64,000 nt of DNA, from assembly GCA_015065425.1 (NCBI GenBank), contig SVQH01000011.1, forward strand, positions 1-64,000, read 5' to 3'. Positions 26,114 to 35,603 of the stretch are shown here, one piece after another. The stretch's first letter is position 1, and every line of letters begins with the position of its first letter. Below the pieces are notes generated by a model. It was not told where the DNA came from, searched no databases, and saw only the letters and a list, made by a program, of their open reading frames with translations. Source of the stretch: Oscillospiraceae bacterium (GTDB taxonomy: Bacteria > Bacillota > Clostridia > Oscillospirales > Acutalibacteraceae). Position numbers and translations under genes: made by a program.

Positions 26114-26743
26114 TTAATTTAGTATATTCTTTTTGCTGAGTTTATTTCGAAGTATATCTACACTCTCTTTACGCATATCATAAAGAATTGCAGCCATTCC
26201 CGCCATTTCGCTCCCACTTATATTTTCAGGAGAATCGTCTATAAACAGACATTTTTCGGGAGACAGTGAAAACATACTGAAAAATGTCTCATAAGCCTCT
26301 TTTTCAGGTTTTATGTAACCGTGGTCACAGCTTATATAAAAGCCGTCAAACTGAGAAAAAACGGGGCATTTCTCTTTCAGCAGATGAAATCCGAGTCCGA
26401 CATTGCTGAGAAGATATACATTATAGCCTGCAGCTTTCAAATCGGCAATAAGTTCACTTATTCCGTCATTCAAAGGCATAAAACGCAATTCAAAATCATA
26501 TACTGCACAAAGAGCATAAAATACTTTTCTCAGTTTTTCTGAAAATTCTTTTACAGTTTCATGGAACAGTACATCCCTGAAGCCGTATCCGCGGTCAGCA
26601 TCCTTCCACAAAGGTGAAAGAAATATTTTTTCAAGTAATATATTTTTCTCATCATCTGTAAGAGAAAAACTGTCAAGCATGGCATCAACATCATATTTCA
26701 ATATGACATTACCCATATCAAACACAATATTTTCAATACTCAT
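26114..26743 (-). CDS. HAD-superfamily phosphatase, YihX-like
   Basis: The protein has 209 residues. Motif I reads FDMGNVIL (Asp9-Met-Gly). LLSNVG is motif II, a KPEKEAYE segment is motif III, and [13 protein letters not shown] is motif IV. This resembles YihX-type sugar-phosphate phosphatases (glucose-1-phosphate in E. coli); the substrate here is unknown. The start has no recognisable ribosome binding site and lies 14 bp beyond the ftsZ terminator, so expression may depend on readthrough or a leaderless mRNA. Confidence 0.82.
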   Translation of the reverse strand: MSIENIVFDMGNVILKYDVDAMLDSFSLTDDEKNILLEKIFLSPLWKDADRGYGFRDVLFHETVKEFSEKLRKVFYALCAVYDFELRFMPLNDGISELIADLKAAGYNVYLLSNVGLGFHLLKEKCPVFSQFDGFYISCDHGYIKPEKEAYETFFSMFSLSPEKCLFIDDSPENISGSEMAGMAAILYDMRKESVDILRNKLSKKNILN

Positions 26744-26757
26744 AATAATTAATAAAA

Positions 26758-26780
26758 GGGACGCCTGTATAAAGCGCCCC
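26758..26780 (-). terminator. Terminator of ftsZ
   Basis: A GC-rich 7-bp stem (26758-26764 with 26774-26780) is followed by TTTTATT on the minus strand. Confidence 0.75.
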
Positions 26781-26819
26781 GTAAAAGTCCGGACAGTCTG
26801 ATTATTTCAGGGGAAACTA

Positions 26820-27923
26820 TCAGTTCTTGTTCTTGAATATATTGAAGATATCCATAATGCTTTCGTCATCTACACCTGTTTCGGGTTCGGAAGCCTTAGG
26901 CTTTTCTTCAACTGTTTCAATAACCTTCTTTTCCTGAGCGACAGGAGCGGCATTTACATTATTGCTGTCCTTGCCAAAACCTGTTGCAATTACAGTAACG
27001 AGCATTTCATCGTCAAGTGAAGGATCGGTGGAAACACCGAAGATGATATTTGCGTCGATATCTGCAGCATCCTTAACGATGGTTGCAGCAATGTCAACAT
27101 CATCAAGAGTAATATCGGAGGATGCGGAAATAAGAATAATAACACCCTTTGCACCCTGAATTGTTGTTTCAAGAAGAGGACTGGAGATTGCAGCATTTGC
27201 AGCATTTTCAGCCTTATCCTTACCGCTGGCTCTGCCGACACCCATGTGTGCATGACCGGCATCCTTCATTACGGATGTAACATCAGCAAAGTCAAGATTA
27301 ATGATTCCGGGAATCTTAATAAGTTCAGCAATGCTCTTTACGCCCTGACGAAGAACATCATCGGCAATGGAGAAAGCATTGAGGAAGGTTATCTTCTGAT
27401 CGGAAACGAGTTTAAGTCTTTCATTGGGGATAACAATGAGACTGTCAACATGCTGTGCAAGGTCGGCAATACCTGCCTCTGCCTGCTGCATACGGCGACG
27501 TCCTTCAAACTCGAAAGGCTTCGTAACGATACCAACAGTAAGAATACCCTTATCCTTAGCAAGCTGTGCAATAACGGGAGCTGCACCTGTGCCTGTTCCG
27601 CCGCCCATACCTGCTGTTATAAATACCATATCGGTGCCTGCAAGAACCTCATTGATAGCTTCCATGCTTTCCTCTGCAGCCTTCTTACCGATGTCAGGCT
27701 TTGCACCTGCACCCTGACCCTGAGTAACCTTTTCACCGATCTGAATTTTTGTTGTAGCTTTAGAATTGATAAGCACCTGCTTATCGGTATTAACAGCGAT
27801 GAATTCAACACCCTGAACATTTGATTCAACCATGCGGTTTACAGCATTTCCTCCGCCGCCGCCAACGCCTACGACCTTAATCTGAGTAACAAGATCGTAC
27901 TCATTTGACATTTCAAATCCCAT
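26820..27923 (-). CDS. ftsZ: Cell division GTPase FtsZ
   Basis: The protein has 367 residues. This tubulin homologue forms the Z ring. It has [13 protein letters not shown], the [11 protein letters not shown]4 loop and NLDFADV. The C-terminal tip is [10 protein letters not shown], where most Firmicutes have a DIPxFLR-type peptide that binds FtsA/SepF; this tip is divergent. GGAGG is 9 bases before the start. It has its own promoter. No ftsA is adjacent. Confidence 0.97.
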   Translation of the reverse strand: MGFEMSNEYDLVTQIKVVGVGGGGGNAVNRMVESNVQGVEFIAVNTDKQVLINSKATTKIQIGEKVTQGQGAGAKPDIGKKAAEESMEAINEVLAGTDMVFITAGMGGGTGTGAAPVIAQLAKDKGILTVGIVTKPFEFEGRRRMQQAEAGIADLAQHVDSLIVIPNERLKLVSDQKITFLNAFSIADDVLRQGVKSIAELIKIPGIINLDFADVTSVMKDAGHAHMGVGRASGKDKAENAANAAISSPLLETTIQGAKGVIILISASSDITLDDVDIAATIVKDAADIDANIIFGVSTDPSLDDEMLVTVIATGFGKDSNNVNAAPVAQEKKVIETVEEKPKASEPETGVDDESIMDIFNIFKNKN

Positions 27924-27966
27924 ATTTTATATCCTCCAATACTAATTTACACAATAATACTTATTT

Positions 27967-27995
27967 ATACTACCATACTTATTCTTAAAATTCAA
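27967..27995 (-). promoter_or_regulatory. ftsZ promoter
   Basis: -35 TTGAAT (27990-27995), a 17-bp spacer and -10 TAGTAT (27967-27972) on the minus strand, in the 184-bp gap after divIB. Confidence 0.6.
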
Positions 27996-28107
27996 GAAAA
28001 AATATAAAAATAATTACAAATTGTTACACGCAATATTTATGCATGAATTTATATCGTTTTTTTATGCAAATATCATAATCCGACAATAACAATGCTTATA
28101 TCCGCCG

Positions 28108-29217
28108 TTATCCGACTGCGGGAGTCTGTGAAACACTTGCTGTTGTTTCCTCTTCAGACATTTCGCCAACAGAAGATGTAATTTCCTCCGGTTCGTCATT
28201 ATAACTGATATTATTATCGTTTTTGACTCTGACATAAGCCTCACCTTCAGTGGTTAGATCAACCACCATGGCATGCTCTGTATCTTCTTCAGCCGTGCGG
28301 GCAATAACTTCTTTACCGAATTTCAGCTTTTCGGGAGCACTTGCAAGAGTACCGAGTTTCACTTCAACCCTGTGGTCAATATCTATAATAACATCGGAAA
28401 TTTTCGTAAGGTCATAGCAGGTTATATCCGTAAATCCGCATTCAGAGAGTGCGTTTGAAAGCTCGCTCAGCTGTGAAGTGTTGAGATTTTCCGAAAATAC
28501 TGCCGTTTCGCCCGGAACAGCAGACACTATTTCAACACCCTTCACCAATGCAGCAGGATTATTGAAAGTAACAGCATCGGAAGAAAGAACTTTACATGAA
28601 CTGTTAAGTATTATATAACCGCTTCCCGTATCAACTGCCATGGCAGGAACGGCATATTCAAGAGTAATTATTATTTTATCGGGCCAATGTCTTTTTATTT
28701 CAACATCTTCAATGTACGGAAAGTCCTTTTCTATTATCTCCTCGGCACGTTTTCCGTTAAGTATCAGCATACTTCCGCCCTCTTTTATGCCTGCTTTTTC
28801 GGCAACTGCAGAGGAAGAATACATTTCTTTGGGGTTTATTACTTCCACAGTATTTATTCTGAACACAAAAACAGAAATAACACCGATAAGTGCAATAGCA
28901 ATAACAAAAAGCATGGCCGCAAGAAGATTATTCTGTCGTTTTATATCTTTTTTTCTCTGTTTTGTACTGCTTTTTACCCTGTCGTTACGACTGCCCTCAT
29001 TTGAAGGTGCAGTCTGTTTTTTCTTACGGCTCTCAGAATATACCGCCCGTTGTTCATTTTCCCTTATACGGCTTCCTTTTTCATTTGCTCTTTTTTTCTC
29101 GCTTCGTTGCCTCACAGGGGCATTCGCCTCAGCTATTGCCGCCCTCTGTTCTGCACTCAACCCGCCTTTTCTGCCACCGGACTTATTCTGTCCCGTATGT
29201 TCATTCTGATCCATCAT
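28108..29217 (-). CDS. divIB: Cell division protein FtsQ/DivIB
   Basis: The protein has 369 residues. A long basic cytoplasmic tail (about 90 residues) precedes one membrane helix (LLAAMLFVIAIALIGVISVF) and an extracytoplasmic POTRA domain (INTVEVINPKEMYSSSAVAE). It acts in the septal FtsQLB-type complex. The ATG at 29217 has AAGG seven bases upstream; other in-frame starts are nearby at 29223 (TTG) and 29214. It overlaps murA by 17 bp. Confidence 0.87.
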   Translation of the reverse strand: MMDQNEHTGQNKSGGRKGGLSAEQRAAIAEANAPVRQRSEKKRANEKGSRIRENEQRAVYSESRKKKQTAPSNEGSRNDRVKSSTKQRKKDIKRQNNLLAAMLFVIAIALIGVISVFVFRINTVEVINPKEMYSSSAVAEKAGIKEGGSMLILNGKRAEEIIEKDFPYIEDVEIKRHWPDKIIITLEYAVPAMAVDTGSGYIILNSSCKVLSSDAVTFNNPAALVKGVEIVSAVPGETAVFSENLNTSQLSELSNALSECGFTDITCYDLTKISDVIIDIDHRVEVKLGTLASAPEKLKFGKEVIARTAEEDTEHAMVVDLTTEGEAYVRVKNDNNISYNDEPEEITSSVGEMSEEETTASVSQTPAVG

Positions 29218-30472
29218 TATCAATCCTTCTCATCAGTCCCGAAAGTCCGCTTATGGTTTTTTCGGGACTTTCATATCCTCGCTCTATATGTTTAATATCT
29301 GTTATCACGGTCTCACCTTCTGCAGCAAGACCTGCAATCATAAGTGCCGCACCGCCTCTGAGGTCAGGAGTTATCACCCTTGCACCGTGAAGGACGGGAA
29401 CTCCCTCAATGACAGCCATTCTGCCGTCTACTCTGAGCTTTGCACCGAAACGGACAAGCTCCCCCGTGTACTTAAAACGGTTTTCAAAAATCGTTTCGAT
29501 TATTACACTCGTACCTTTTGCTTTTGTAAGCATTGCCGCAATGGGAGAATGAATATCCGTAGGAAATCCCGGATACGGCATTGTCCTTATCATTTTTACG
29601 CTTCCGAGAAGCTTCGGAGCAGCAACGGTAACACTTTTGCAATCGGTAGTTATTCTGCATCCCGCCTCTTCAAAAAGGTCTATGACAGGTCCTAAATGGG
29701 CGGGAATAATATTATCTATTCTTACATGTCCGCCTGTAGCGGCTGCCGCTGCCATATATGTTGCCGCGGCAATTCTGTCGGGTATGACCGTATGCTCACA
29801 GCCGGAAAGCTTTTTTACACCCTCTATGGTAAGTGTTCCCTGCCCCGCTCCCGATATCCTCGCACCGCAACAGTTGAGAAAATCCGCAAGATCACTTATT
29901 TCAGGTTCTCTTGCGGCATTTACTACAGTGGTAATACCCTTGGCAGTACTGCCTGCTATCATGATATTTTCCGTAGCACCGACACTCGGGAAAGACAGGG
30001 TTATGTTTGTTCCGTGAAGCCCATCGTGAGCTGAACATTCAATGTGACCGTATTCCTCACTTATCTTTGCCCCCATTTTCTTCATTGCATCAAGATGAAG
30101 GTCAATGGGGCGAAGCCCTATTTCACAACCACCGGGGGTAGAAAGCCGTACCCTTCCGTTTCTTGCAAGGATAGCTCCGAGAAAAATTACCGATGAACGC
30201 ATCTCCCGCATGAGAGGCTCGGGTATTTCAAATCCCGATGCTCCTTGGGAATCCACACTTACGGTATGCCCGTTTCTTTCAGCCGTACATCCCAGGTGAC
30301 GAAGAATATCGCAGGTTGCTCCCACATCAAGAATATCGGGACAATTATGCACACTGCATTTTCCGTCGCAAAGAAGCGTGGCGGCAAGTATGGGCAGAGC
30401 ACTGTTTTTGGCACCCTGAACTTCACATTCACCCAAAAGTCTTCTTCCGCCTTCTATAACATACGAACTCAT
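29201..30472 (-). CDS. murA: UDP-N-acetylglucosamine enolpyruvyl transferase
   Basis: The protein has 423 residues and catalyses the first committed step of peptidoglycan precursor synthesis. The catalytic Cys is in TPGGCEIGLRP, the residue alkylated by fosfomycin. The N-terminal GGRRLLGECEVQGAKNSALP is typical. It sits after murG and overlaps divIB. Confidence 0.96.
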   Translation of the reverse strand: MSSYVIEGGRRLLGECEVQGAKNSALPILAATLLCDGKCSVHNCPDILDVGATCDILRHLGCTAERNGHTVSVDSQGASGFEIPEPLMREMRSSVIFLGAILARNGRVRLSTPGGCEIGLRPIDLHLDAMKKMGAKISEEYGHIECSAHDGLHGTNITLSFPSVGATENIMIAGSTAKGITTVVNAAREPEISDLADFLNCCGARISGAGQGTLTIEGVKKLSGCEHTVIPDRIAAATYMAAAAATGGHVRIDNIIPAHLGPVIDLFEEAGCRITTDCKSVTVAAPKLLGSVKMIRTMPYPGFPTDIHSPIAAMLTKAKGTSVIIETIFENRFKYTGELVRFGAKLRVDGRMAVIEGVPVLHGARVITPDLRGGAALMIAGLAAEGETVITDIKHIERGYESPEKTISGLSGLMRRIDNDGSE

Positions 30473-30534
30473 ATTTCCACCCTTTCACAAAAACTTACGT
30501 TTTCATTTTATGGCAGAATATTTGTCCTTGTTAC

Positions 30535-31650
30535 TCAGGGCACAAGAGACAGTATTATGTCGCTTATCCTGCGTTTGGCATCAGTTTTTGCCATAGCTCT
30601 TGCATTTTCACCCATTTTTTTATATTTTACCGGGTTATTTCTGAGGTCTCTGATAACTTGTGCAACTTTTTCTGAAGTCAGGTCTTTCTGCTCACATACC
30701 ATGGCTGCCTCCTTGTTTACGAGAGCCATGGCATTATGATACTGATGATTTTCGGCAGCATAGGGATAAGGAATGAGATATGAGGCTTTTCCGAGTGCCT
30801 GTATCTCTGCAAGAGAACTTGCACCTGCCCTGCTTATTACCATATCCGCCGCCGCCATATATGAAGCCATGTCATATATGTATTCGCTTACAAAAAGGTT
30901 CTTATTGTTATCAATATCAACTGAATTTTCTTTTAATTTTTCGGGAACCCATTTTCCGTTGGCACCGTAGCCGTGTACAAAAATAATATCGTCGGAGGAA
31001 AATTCTTTTATTACATCACACATGACTTTATTGAGAGCCTCTGCACCGAGACTGCCGCCCGTTGAGAGAACAACGGTTTTATCGGAAGGAAAACCGAGTT
31101 TTTTTCTTGCAGTTTCCTTTTCGGCACTGAGAATTTCCTCTCTTACGGGAAGTCCCGTCACAAAGGGCTTTTCTGAGCATTTCAGGAATTTTTCCGCCTC
31201 CCCTGCCGTGAGCATTACGCTGTCAACATACTTTGAAAGAGCAATATTTGTTTTTCCGGGGAAAGCATTCTGTTCGTGAATTGCTGTTTTAACCGAGCAT
31301 TTATGAGCCGTTCTTATTACGGGACCGCTTACATAACCGCCGAAGCCTACTGCAACATCGGGAGAGAATTCTTCAATTATTTTCTTGCACTGTCCCGTAA
31401 CAAACAGAAGCTTTTTCAATGTTCTGAGATTATAGATAATATCAGACGGGGCAAAGGAACGCTGAAAACCCGTAATATCTATGGTTCTGAAATCAAAACC
31501 GGCTTTGGGCACGAGTGTCGCTTCCATCTTATCTTTTGTGCCTACAAAAAGTATCTCGGCATCAGGGAAACGGCTCCTTATCTCCTGTGCACATGCAAGT
31601 GCAGGATTTATATGACCGCCTGTTCCGCCTGCGGCAAACATTATCCTCAT
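30535..31650 (-). CDS. murG: UDP-GlcNAc:lipid I transferase MurG
   Basis: The protein has 371 residues. It converts lipid I to lipid II at the inner membrane face. It has the N-terminal FAAGGTGGHINPALA loop and the C-terminal ISRAGASSLAEI UDP-GlcNAc site. AAGGAG precedes the start, 21 bp after ftsW. Confidence 0.96.
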   Translation of the reverse strand: MRIMFAAGGTGGHINPALACAQEIRSRFPDAEILFVGTKDKMEATLVPKAGFDFRTIDITGFQRSFAPSDIIYNLRTLKKLLFVTGQCKKIIEEFSPDVAVGFGGYVSGPVIRTAHKCSVKTAIHEQNAFPGKTNIALSKYVDSVMLTAGEAEKFLKCSEKPFVTGLPVREEILSAEKETARKKLGFPSDKTVVLSTGGSLGAEALNKVMCDVIKEFSSDDIIFVHGYGANGKWVPEKLKENSVDIDNNKNLFVSEYIYDMASYMAAADMVISRAGASSLAEIQALGKASYLIPYPYAAENHQYHNAMALVNKEAAMVCEQKDLTSEKVAQVIRDLRNNPVKYKKMGENARAMAKTDAKRRISDIILSLVP

Positions 31651-31671
31651 AACATTATCTCCTTCGCAGCA

Positions 31672-32967
31672 TCAGTCTTTTCTAATTCTCGAACTTCGGG
31701 AAATACTGAGTAAAACTCCCATTTCAATAAGATTTACGACAAGTGCAGTTCTGCCGTAGCTGAAAAACGGCAGTGTGATACCCGTGTTCGGGATAAAGTC
31801 TGTCGCAACACCTATATTGAGTGCCACCTGCATGGCAAGCTTGAATGTAATTCCGAAAGCGACCATGGCACCGTATCTTGTTGTTGAATTGATGCCGATT
31901 ACGGTTCCTCTCCAGATAATGAGTGCAAAAAGTATAATAATTGCAACTCCGCCGACAAAACCGAGTTCCTCAACGATGATAGAATATATCATATCGTTCT
32001 GCGGTTCGGGAACATAGTCATATTTCTGAATGGACTGACCGAGTCCTTTCCCGAAAAATCCGCCCGAACCTATGGCATAAAGTGCCTGATTTGTCTGCCA
32101 GTCAGCACCGAGAGGGTCTTCATTGTCACCGACGAAGGAAAGAATACGTTGTATCTGATAGGGCTTGATTATACCCGTGAAATATGCAAATGCAAAGGCT
32201 ATTATACAACACACAATTCCGAGAGCAAACCATGTAAGTCTTACCTCACCCGTATACAGAACGACCACTGCAATACCCATCATGATTATTGCACCGGAAA
32301 GATGAGAACCGATAAGAACAAGCCCGACATAGGCGAGAATTATAACGGCACATATAAACACAGCTATTGCAGATTCATTCAGCACAGGTTTTCCCACCAG
32401 AGCATTTATTTTCTGTGCCGCTGTCCATCTGAGAGGTTTTTTGCTTACGACATAAGGATGAAGAATATAAAGCACATAAGAAAGTGTCAGTATAAGTGTC
32501 AGCTTTGCAATATCAGAAGGCTGAAACTCAATGGGTCCGATACGCATCCAACGCTTTATACTGCTTCCGTCCTCATTTTCACCCATCACAAGTACGAGCA
32601 CAAGAAGCCCCATGGACACAAGGGAGCCGCCTATGCCACCTATCTCCATAAACATTTTATAGTTTATCTTTGATATCATTATCATAAGCACGGCACCTAT
32701 GATAACGCCTGTAAGCTGTTTTTTGAAATAATATGCAGGGTCTCCTGCTGCAGAATAGCCATCGGGATAACTTGCCGAATAAAGCATGACAAGTCCGAAA
32801 ACAAGAGCCACGGCAAGGAAGATGAACAGCTTAAGATCAAATGCCCCTTTGGCAAACAGACCGCCTTTATCTTTTATGGCACCGACAGCAAAGGACATAA
32901 GCCCGTTATCCGTCTTTGAGTAATTTCTCTGAGTGCTGTTTTTTCTGCGTGCAACACTTTCGTTCAT
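31672..32967 (-). CDS. ftsW: Lipid II polymerase FtsW/SpoVE
   Basis: The protein has 431 residues. This SEDS-family glycosyltransferase has about ten membrane helices; SFVGDNEDPLGADWQTNQAL and the later PFFSYGRTALVVNL are family signatures. The ATG at 32967 is chosen (AGGGTG upstream); an in-frame codon at 33078 inside mraY would add 37 non-conserved residues. A perfect 9-bp hairpin (32981-33007) lies just before the start and may tune translation. The partner PBP is encoded upstream. Confidence 0.9.
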   Translation of the reverse strand: MNESVARRKNSTQRNYSKTDNGLMSFAVGAIKDKGGLFAKGAFDLKLFIFLAVALVFGLVMLYSASYPDGYSAAGDPAYYFKKQLTGVIIGAVLMIMISKINYKMFMEIGGIGGSLVSMGLLVLVLVMGENEDGSSIKRWMRIGPIEFQPSDIAKLTLILTLSYVLYILHPYVVSKKPLRWTAAQKINALVGKPVLNESAIAVFICAVIILAYVGLVLIGSHLSGAIIMMGIAVVVLYTGEVRLTWFALGIVCCIIAFAFAYFTGIIKPYQIQRILSFVGDNEDPLGADWQTNQALYAIGSGGFFGKGLGQSIQKYDYVPEPQNDMIYSIIVEELGFVGGVAIIILFALIIWRGTVIGINSTTRYGAMVAFGITFKLAMQVALNIGVATDFIPNTGITLPFFSYGRTALVVNLIEMGVLLSISRSSRIRKD

Positions 32968-32980
32968 TATTACACCCTGT

Positions 32981-33007
32981 GACTGCAAACGGATATTTTT
33001 TGCAGTC
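32981..33007 (-). promoter_or_regulatory. Hairpin between mraY and ftsW
   Basis: GACTGCAAA (32981-32989) pairs perfectly with 32999-33007 across a 9-nt loop. It sits between an AAAGGAG sequence and the ftsW start, with no U tract, so it is more likely a translation or processing element than a terminator. Confidence 0.5.
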
Positions 33008-33056
33008 GGTCTCCTTTCATTTGTAATACTTTTCTCTTTCTGTAAAGAAGTTTGCT

Positions 33057-34088
33057 TTACTGGGGTCTGCCGAACCATGTGAGTGCAACGGCTGCAGCAA
33101 CACCAACAACAGTGACAAGCACAAATACTTTACATATCTTCTTTTCGCTCCATCCGCTCATTTCATAGTGATGATGTATGGGAGCCATCTTAAACAGTCT
33201 TTTTCCGTTGTGAGTTTTTACATAAGCTATCTGAACCAGGTCAGAACCGAATTCGATAACATAAATAATACCAATCATGACAATGAGCCAGGGGGCATCA
33301 AGGCTGTATGCAAATGAACATATCATACCACCGATAAAGAATGAACCCATATCGCCCATGATGACTCTTGAAGGATTCCAGTTCCATACGAGGAACCCCA
33401 TAAGAGCTCCGAACATGGCAGCACATATTATCGTCATACCTGAAAACTGAAGAATAACAGAGCATACTGCAAAGCCTATACACATTACAGCCGACACAGA
33501 TGTGCAAAGTCCGTCAATACCGTCTGTAAAGTTTGCGGCATTTACAGTTCCGTATATTGCAATGAAACCCAGAACCCAGAAAAGAAGAGCATTTTCAAAA
33601 TTTCCGAGATAAGGAATGAATGTATAATTCACACCGCATTTGTAAAGTGTAAAAAGATATACTGCAATGACAAGGCACTGCAGGACAGATTTCTGAATTT
33701 CGGTAAGACCGAGATTTCTCTTCTTTACGACTTTGATATAGTCATCAATAAAGCCGATAAACGCAAATGCCACTGCCATAAGTATGCCGCTGAATATCTT
33801 CACATATACGACATTCTGAAATCTGTTGTTTTCATGCAGAAGAATGTCGCCGCTGAGAAGTTTATCTGTAACAAGAACAACAATGACGCTGAGAATAAAA
33901 CCGGCAATTATCAGAATACCGCCCATTGTGGGGGTTCCCTGCTTTTTCTTGTGCCAGGAAGGACCTATATCAAGTATAGTCTGACCGAATTTCAGTTTAT
34001 GAAGCCACGGTATTACTCCGAAACCAAGTCCGAAGGAAACTCCGAAACCTACAAGTACGCTTAAAAGTAAGGCAAGCCACAATTCCAT
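33057..34088 (-). CDS. mraY: Phospho-N-acetylmuramoyl-pentapeptide transferase
   Basis: The protein has 343 residues and about ten membrane helices. It makes lipid I on undecaprenyl phosphate. FIDDYIKVVKKRNLGL carries the catalytic Asp pair, and NFTDGIDGL and PIHHHYEMSGWSE are signature loops. Confidence 0.96.
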   Translation of the reverse strand: MELWLALLLSVLVGFGVSFGLGFGVIPWLHKLKFGQTILDIGPSWHKKKQGTPTMGGILIIAGFILSVIVVLVTDKLLSGDILLHENNRFQNVVYVKIFSGILMAVAFAFIGFIDDYIKVVKKRNLGLTEIQKSVLQCLVIAVYLFTLYKCGVNYTFIPYLGNFENALLFWVLGFIAIYGTVNAANFTDGIDGLCTSVSAVMCIGFAVCSVILQFSGMTIICAAMFGALMGFLVWNWNPSRVIMGDMGSFFIGGMICSFAYSLDAPWLIVMIGIIYVIEFGSDLVQIAYVKTHNGKRLFKMAPIHHHYEMSGWSEKKICKVFVLVTVVGVAAAVALTWFGRPQ

Positions 34089-34115
34089 AATATCTGTCCT
34101 TTCACATCAGAAAAG

Positions 34116-35540
34116 TTAAACACCGAGTATCTTTTTTACGGTTATTTCATCACTGAAATACTTTTTTTCTCCACTGCATATCATATAGTTTTCATGCCCT
34201 TTTCCCGCAATGAGAACAATATCACCGTCTTTTGCTTTTTTCAGGGCAAGAGCAACTGCTTTTTCTCTGTCAATCTCTTTATATATTTTATTTATATTTT
34301 TTATACCGATAATAATATCGGAAATGATATCTGAAGGGTCTTCTCCTCTCGGATTATCTGAAGTCAGCACAATTATATCAGCATATTCGGATGCAACAGC
34401 TCCCATAAGGCTTCTTTTAGACTTATCTCTGTCTCCTCCGCAACCGAAAACACAGATGAGTTTTCTCTTTGTAACCGTTTTAAGAGCTTTAAGGGCATTT
34501 TCAAGTGCCTCGGGCGTATGTGCAAAATCAATATACACATCTATCCCCCGTGCACTTATCTTTTCCATTCTGCCCTTTATTACCGGAAGTGTATGTACCG
34601 CTTCACAGATTTCACTGTGAGTTATCCCGAGAATATTTGCTCCTGCCGCTGCGGCAAGGGAATTATAAACCGAGAACTCACCGTTTGCATTGAATCTTAT
34701 TTTACAAAGACCGTATTCATCAAGCATCAGATAGGATATCTCATCTTTTTTTATTCTGATGTTTCTGGCGGTATAATCCGCATAATCATCCTTCAAAGAA
34801 TATAGATATGTACCCTCTGAGGCTATGCCGCAAAATTCATCCTTAAAACAGTCATCAGCATTTACCAGTGCCTTATCGCAGTTATTGAACAGAAGCTTTT
34901 TAGCCTTCATATATTCTTCCCTGCTTTTGTGCCAATCAAGGTGGTCCGTACCGAGATTTGTAAATATACCGAGAGAAAACCTCAAAGCATGGGTTCGTTT
35001 CATTGCAAGTGCCTGAGAGGAAACTTCAAGAACGCAGTATTCATTTCCCGAAAGAGCGTGTTTTTCGAGTTCCGAATAAAGTATCTCTGCTGCAGGTGTA
35101 GTATATCCCGTATCAGTGTAATCATCATCAGATACACTTCCGAGTGTTCCTATAACTGCACATTTTCTGCCGCTGCTGTTGATTATATGTCTTAAATACC
35201 CTGCGGTCGAGCTTTTTCCGTTGGTTCCCGTTATACCAATTAGCTGCATTTTATCCCGTGAAGGAAAATAAAACTTACATGCAGCCACCGACAGTGCCTC
35301 TCTTACATCATTTACGGTAAACACTCTTGCATCCGGGTACTTTTCAGAACTTATAACTGCAACAGCACCTGCGTCAAATGCCTTATTAATAAAACGGTTA
35401 CCATCTGTATTTCTGCCTTTCACTGCAAAAAACAGACTTCCCTCTTTTACTTTGGCGATATCCTCAGTTACTGAAGAAACCGTAACATTTGCAATTTTGT
35501 CTCTTATTCCGAGAGACTGAAGAATTTCATCAAGATTCAA
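34116..35540 (-). CDS. murE: UDP-MurNAc-tripeptide synthetase, meso-DAP type
   Basis: The protein has 474 residues. The start is TTG at 35540, supported by GGAGG seven bases upstream. The ATP loop is GITGTNGKSSTAGY. The substrate motif reads SDNPRGEDPSD; DNPR is the diaminopimelate-specific form, so the cell wall should contain meso-DAP. It lies between the PBP and mraY genes. Confidence 0.94.
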   Translation of the reverse strand: MNLDEILQSLGIRDKIANVTVSSVTEDIAKVKEGSLFFAVKGRNTDGNRFINKAFDAGAVAVISSEKYPDARVFTVNDVREALSVAACKFYFPSRDKMQLIGITGTNGKSSTAGYLRHIINSSGRKCAVIGTLGSVSDDDYTDTGYTTPAAEILYSELEKHALSGNEYCVLEVSSQALAMKRTHALRFSLGIFTNLGTDHLDWHKSREEYMKAKKLLFNNCDKALVNADDCFKDEFCGIASEGTYLYSLKDDYADYTARNIRIKKDEISYLMLDEYGLCKIRFNANGEFSVYNSLAAAAGANILGITHSEICEAVHTLPVIKGRMEKISARGIDVYIDFAHTPEALENALKALKTVTKRKLICVFGCGGDRDKSKRSLMGAVASEYADIIVLTSDNPRGEDPSDIISDIIIGIKNINKIYKEIDREKAVALALKKAKDGDIVLIAGKGHENYMICSGEKKYFSDEITVKKILGV

Positions 35541-35603
35541 AATAATACCTCCGAAATAAACTGAGCCATTATTCTTCCTCTTTTTTTCACATCCTGAATA
35601 TTA

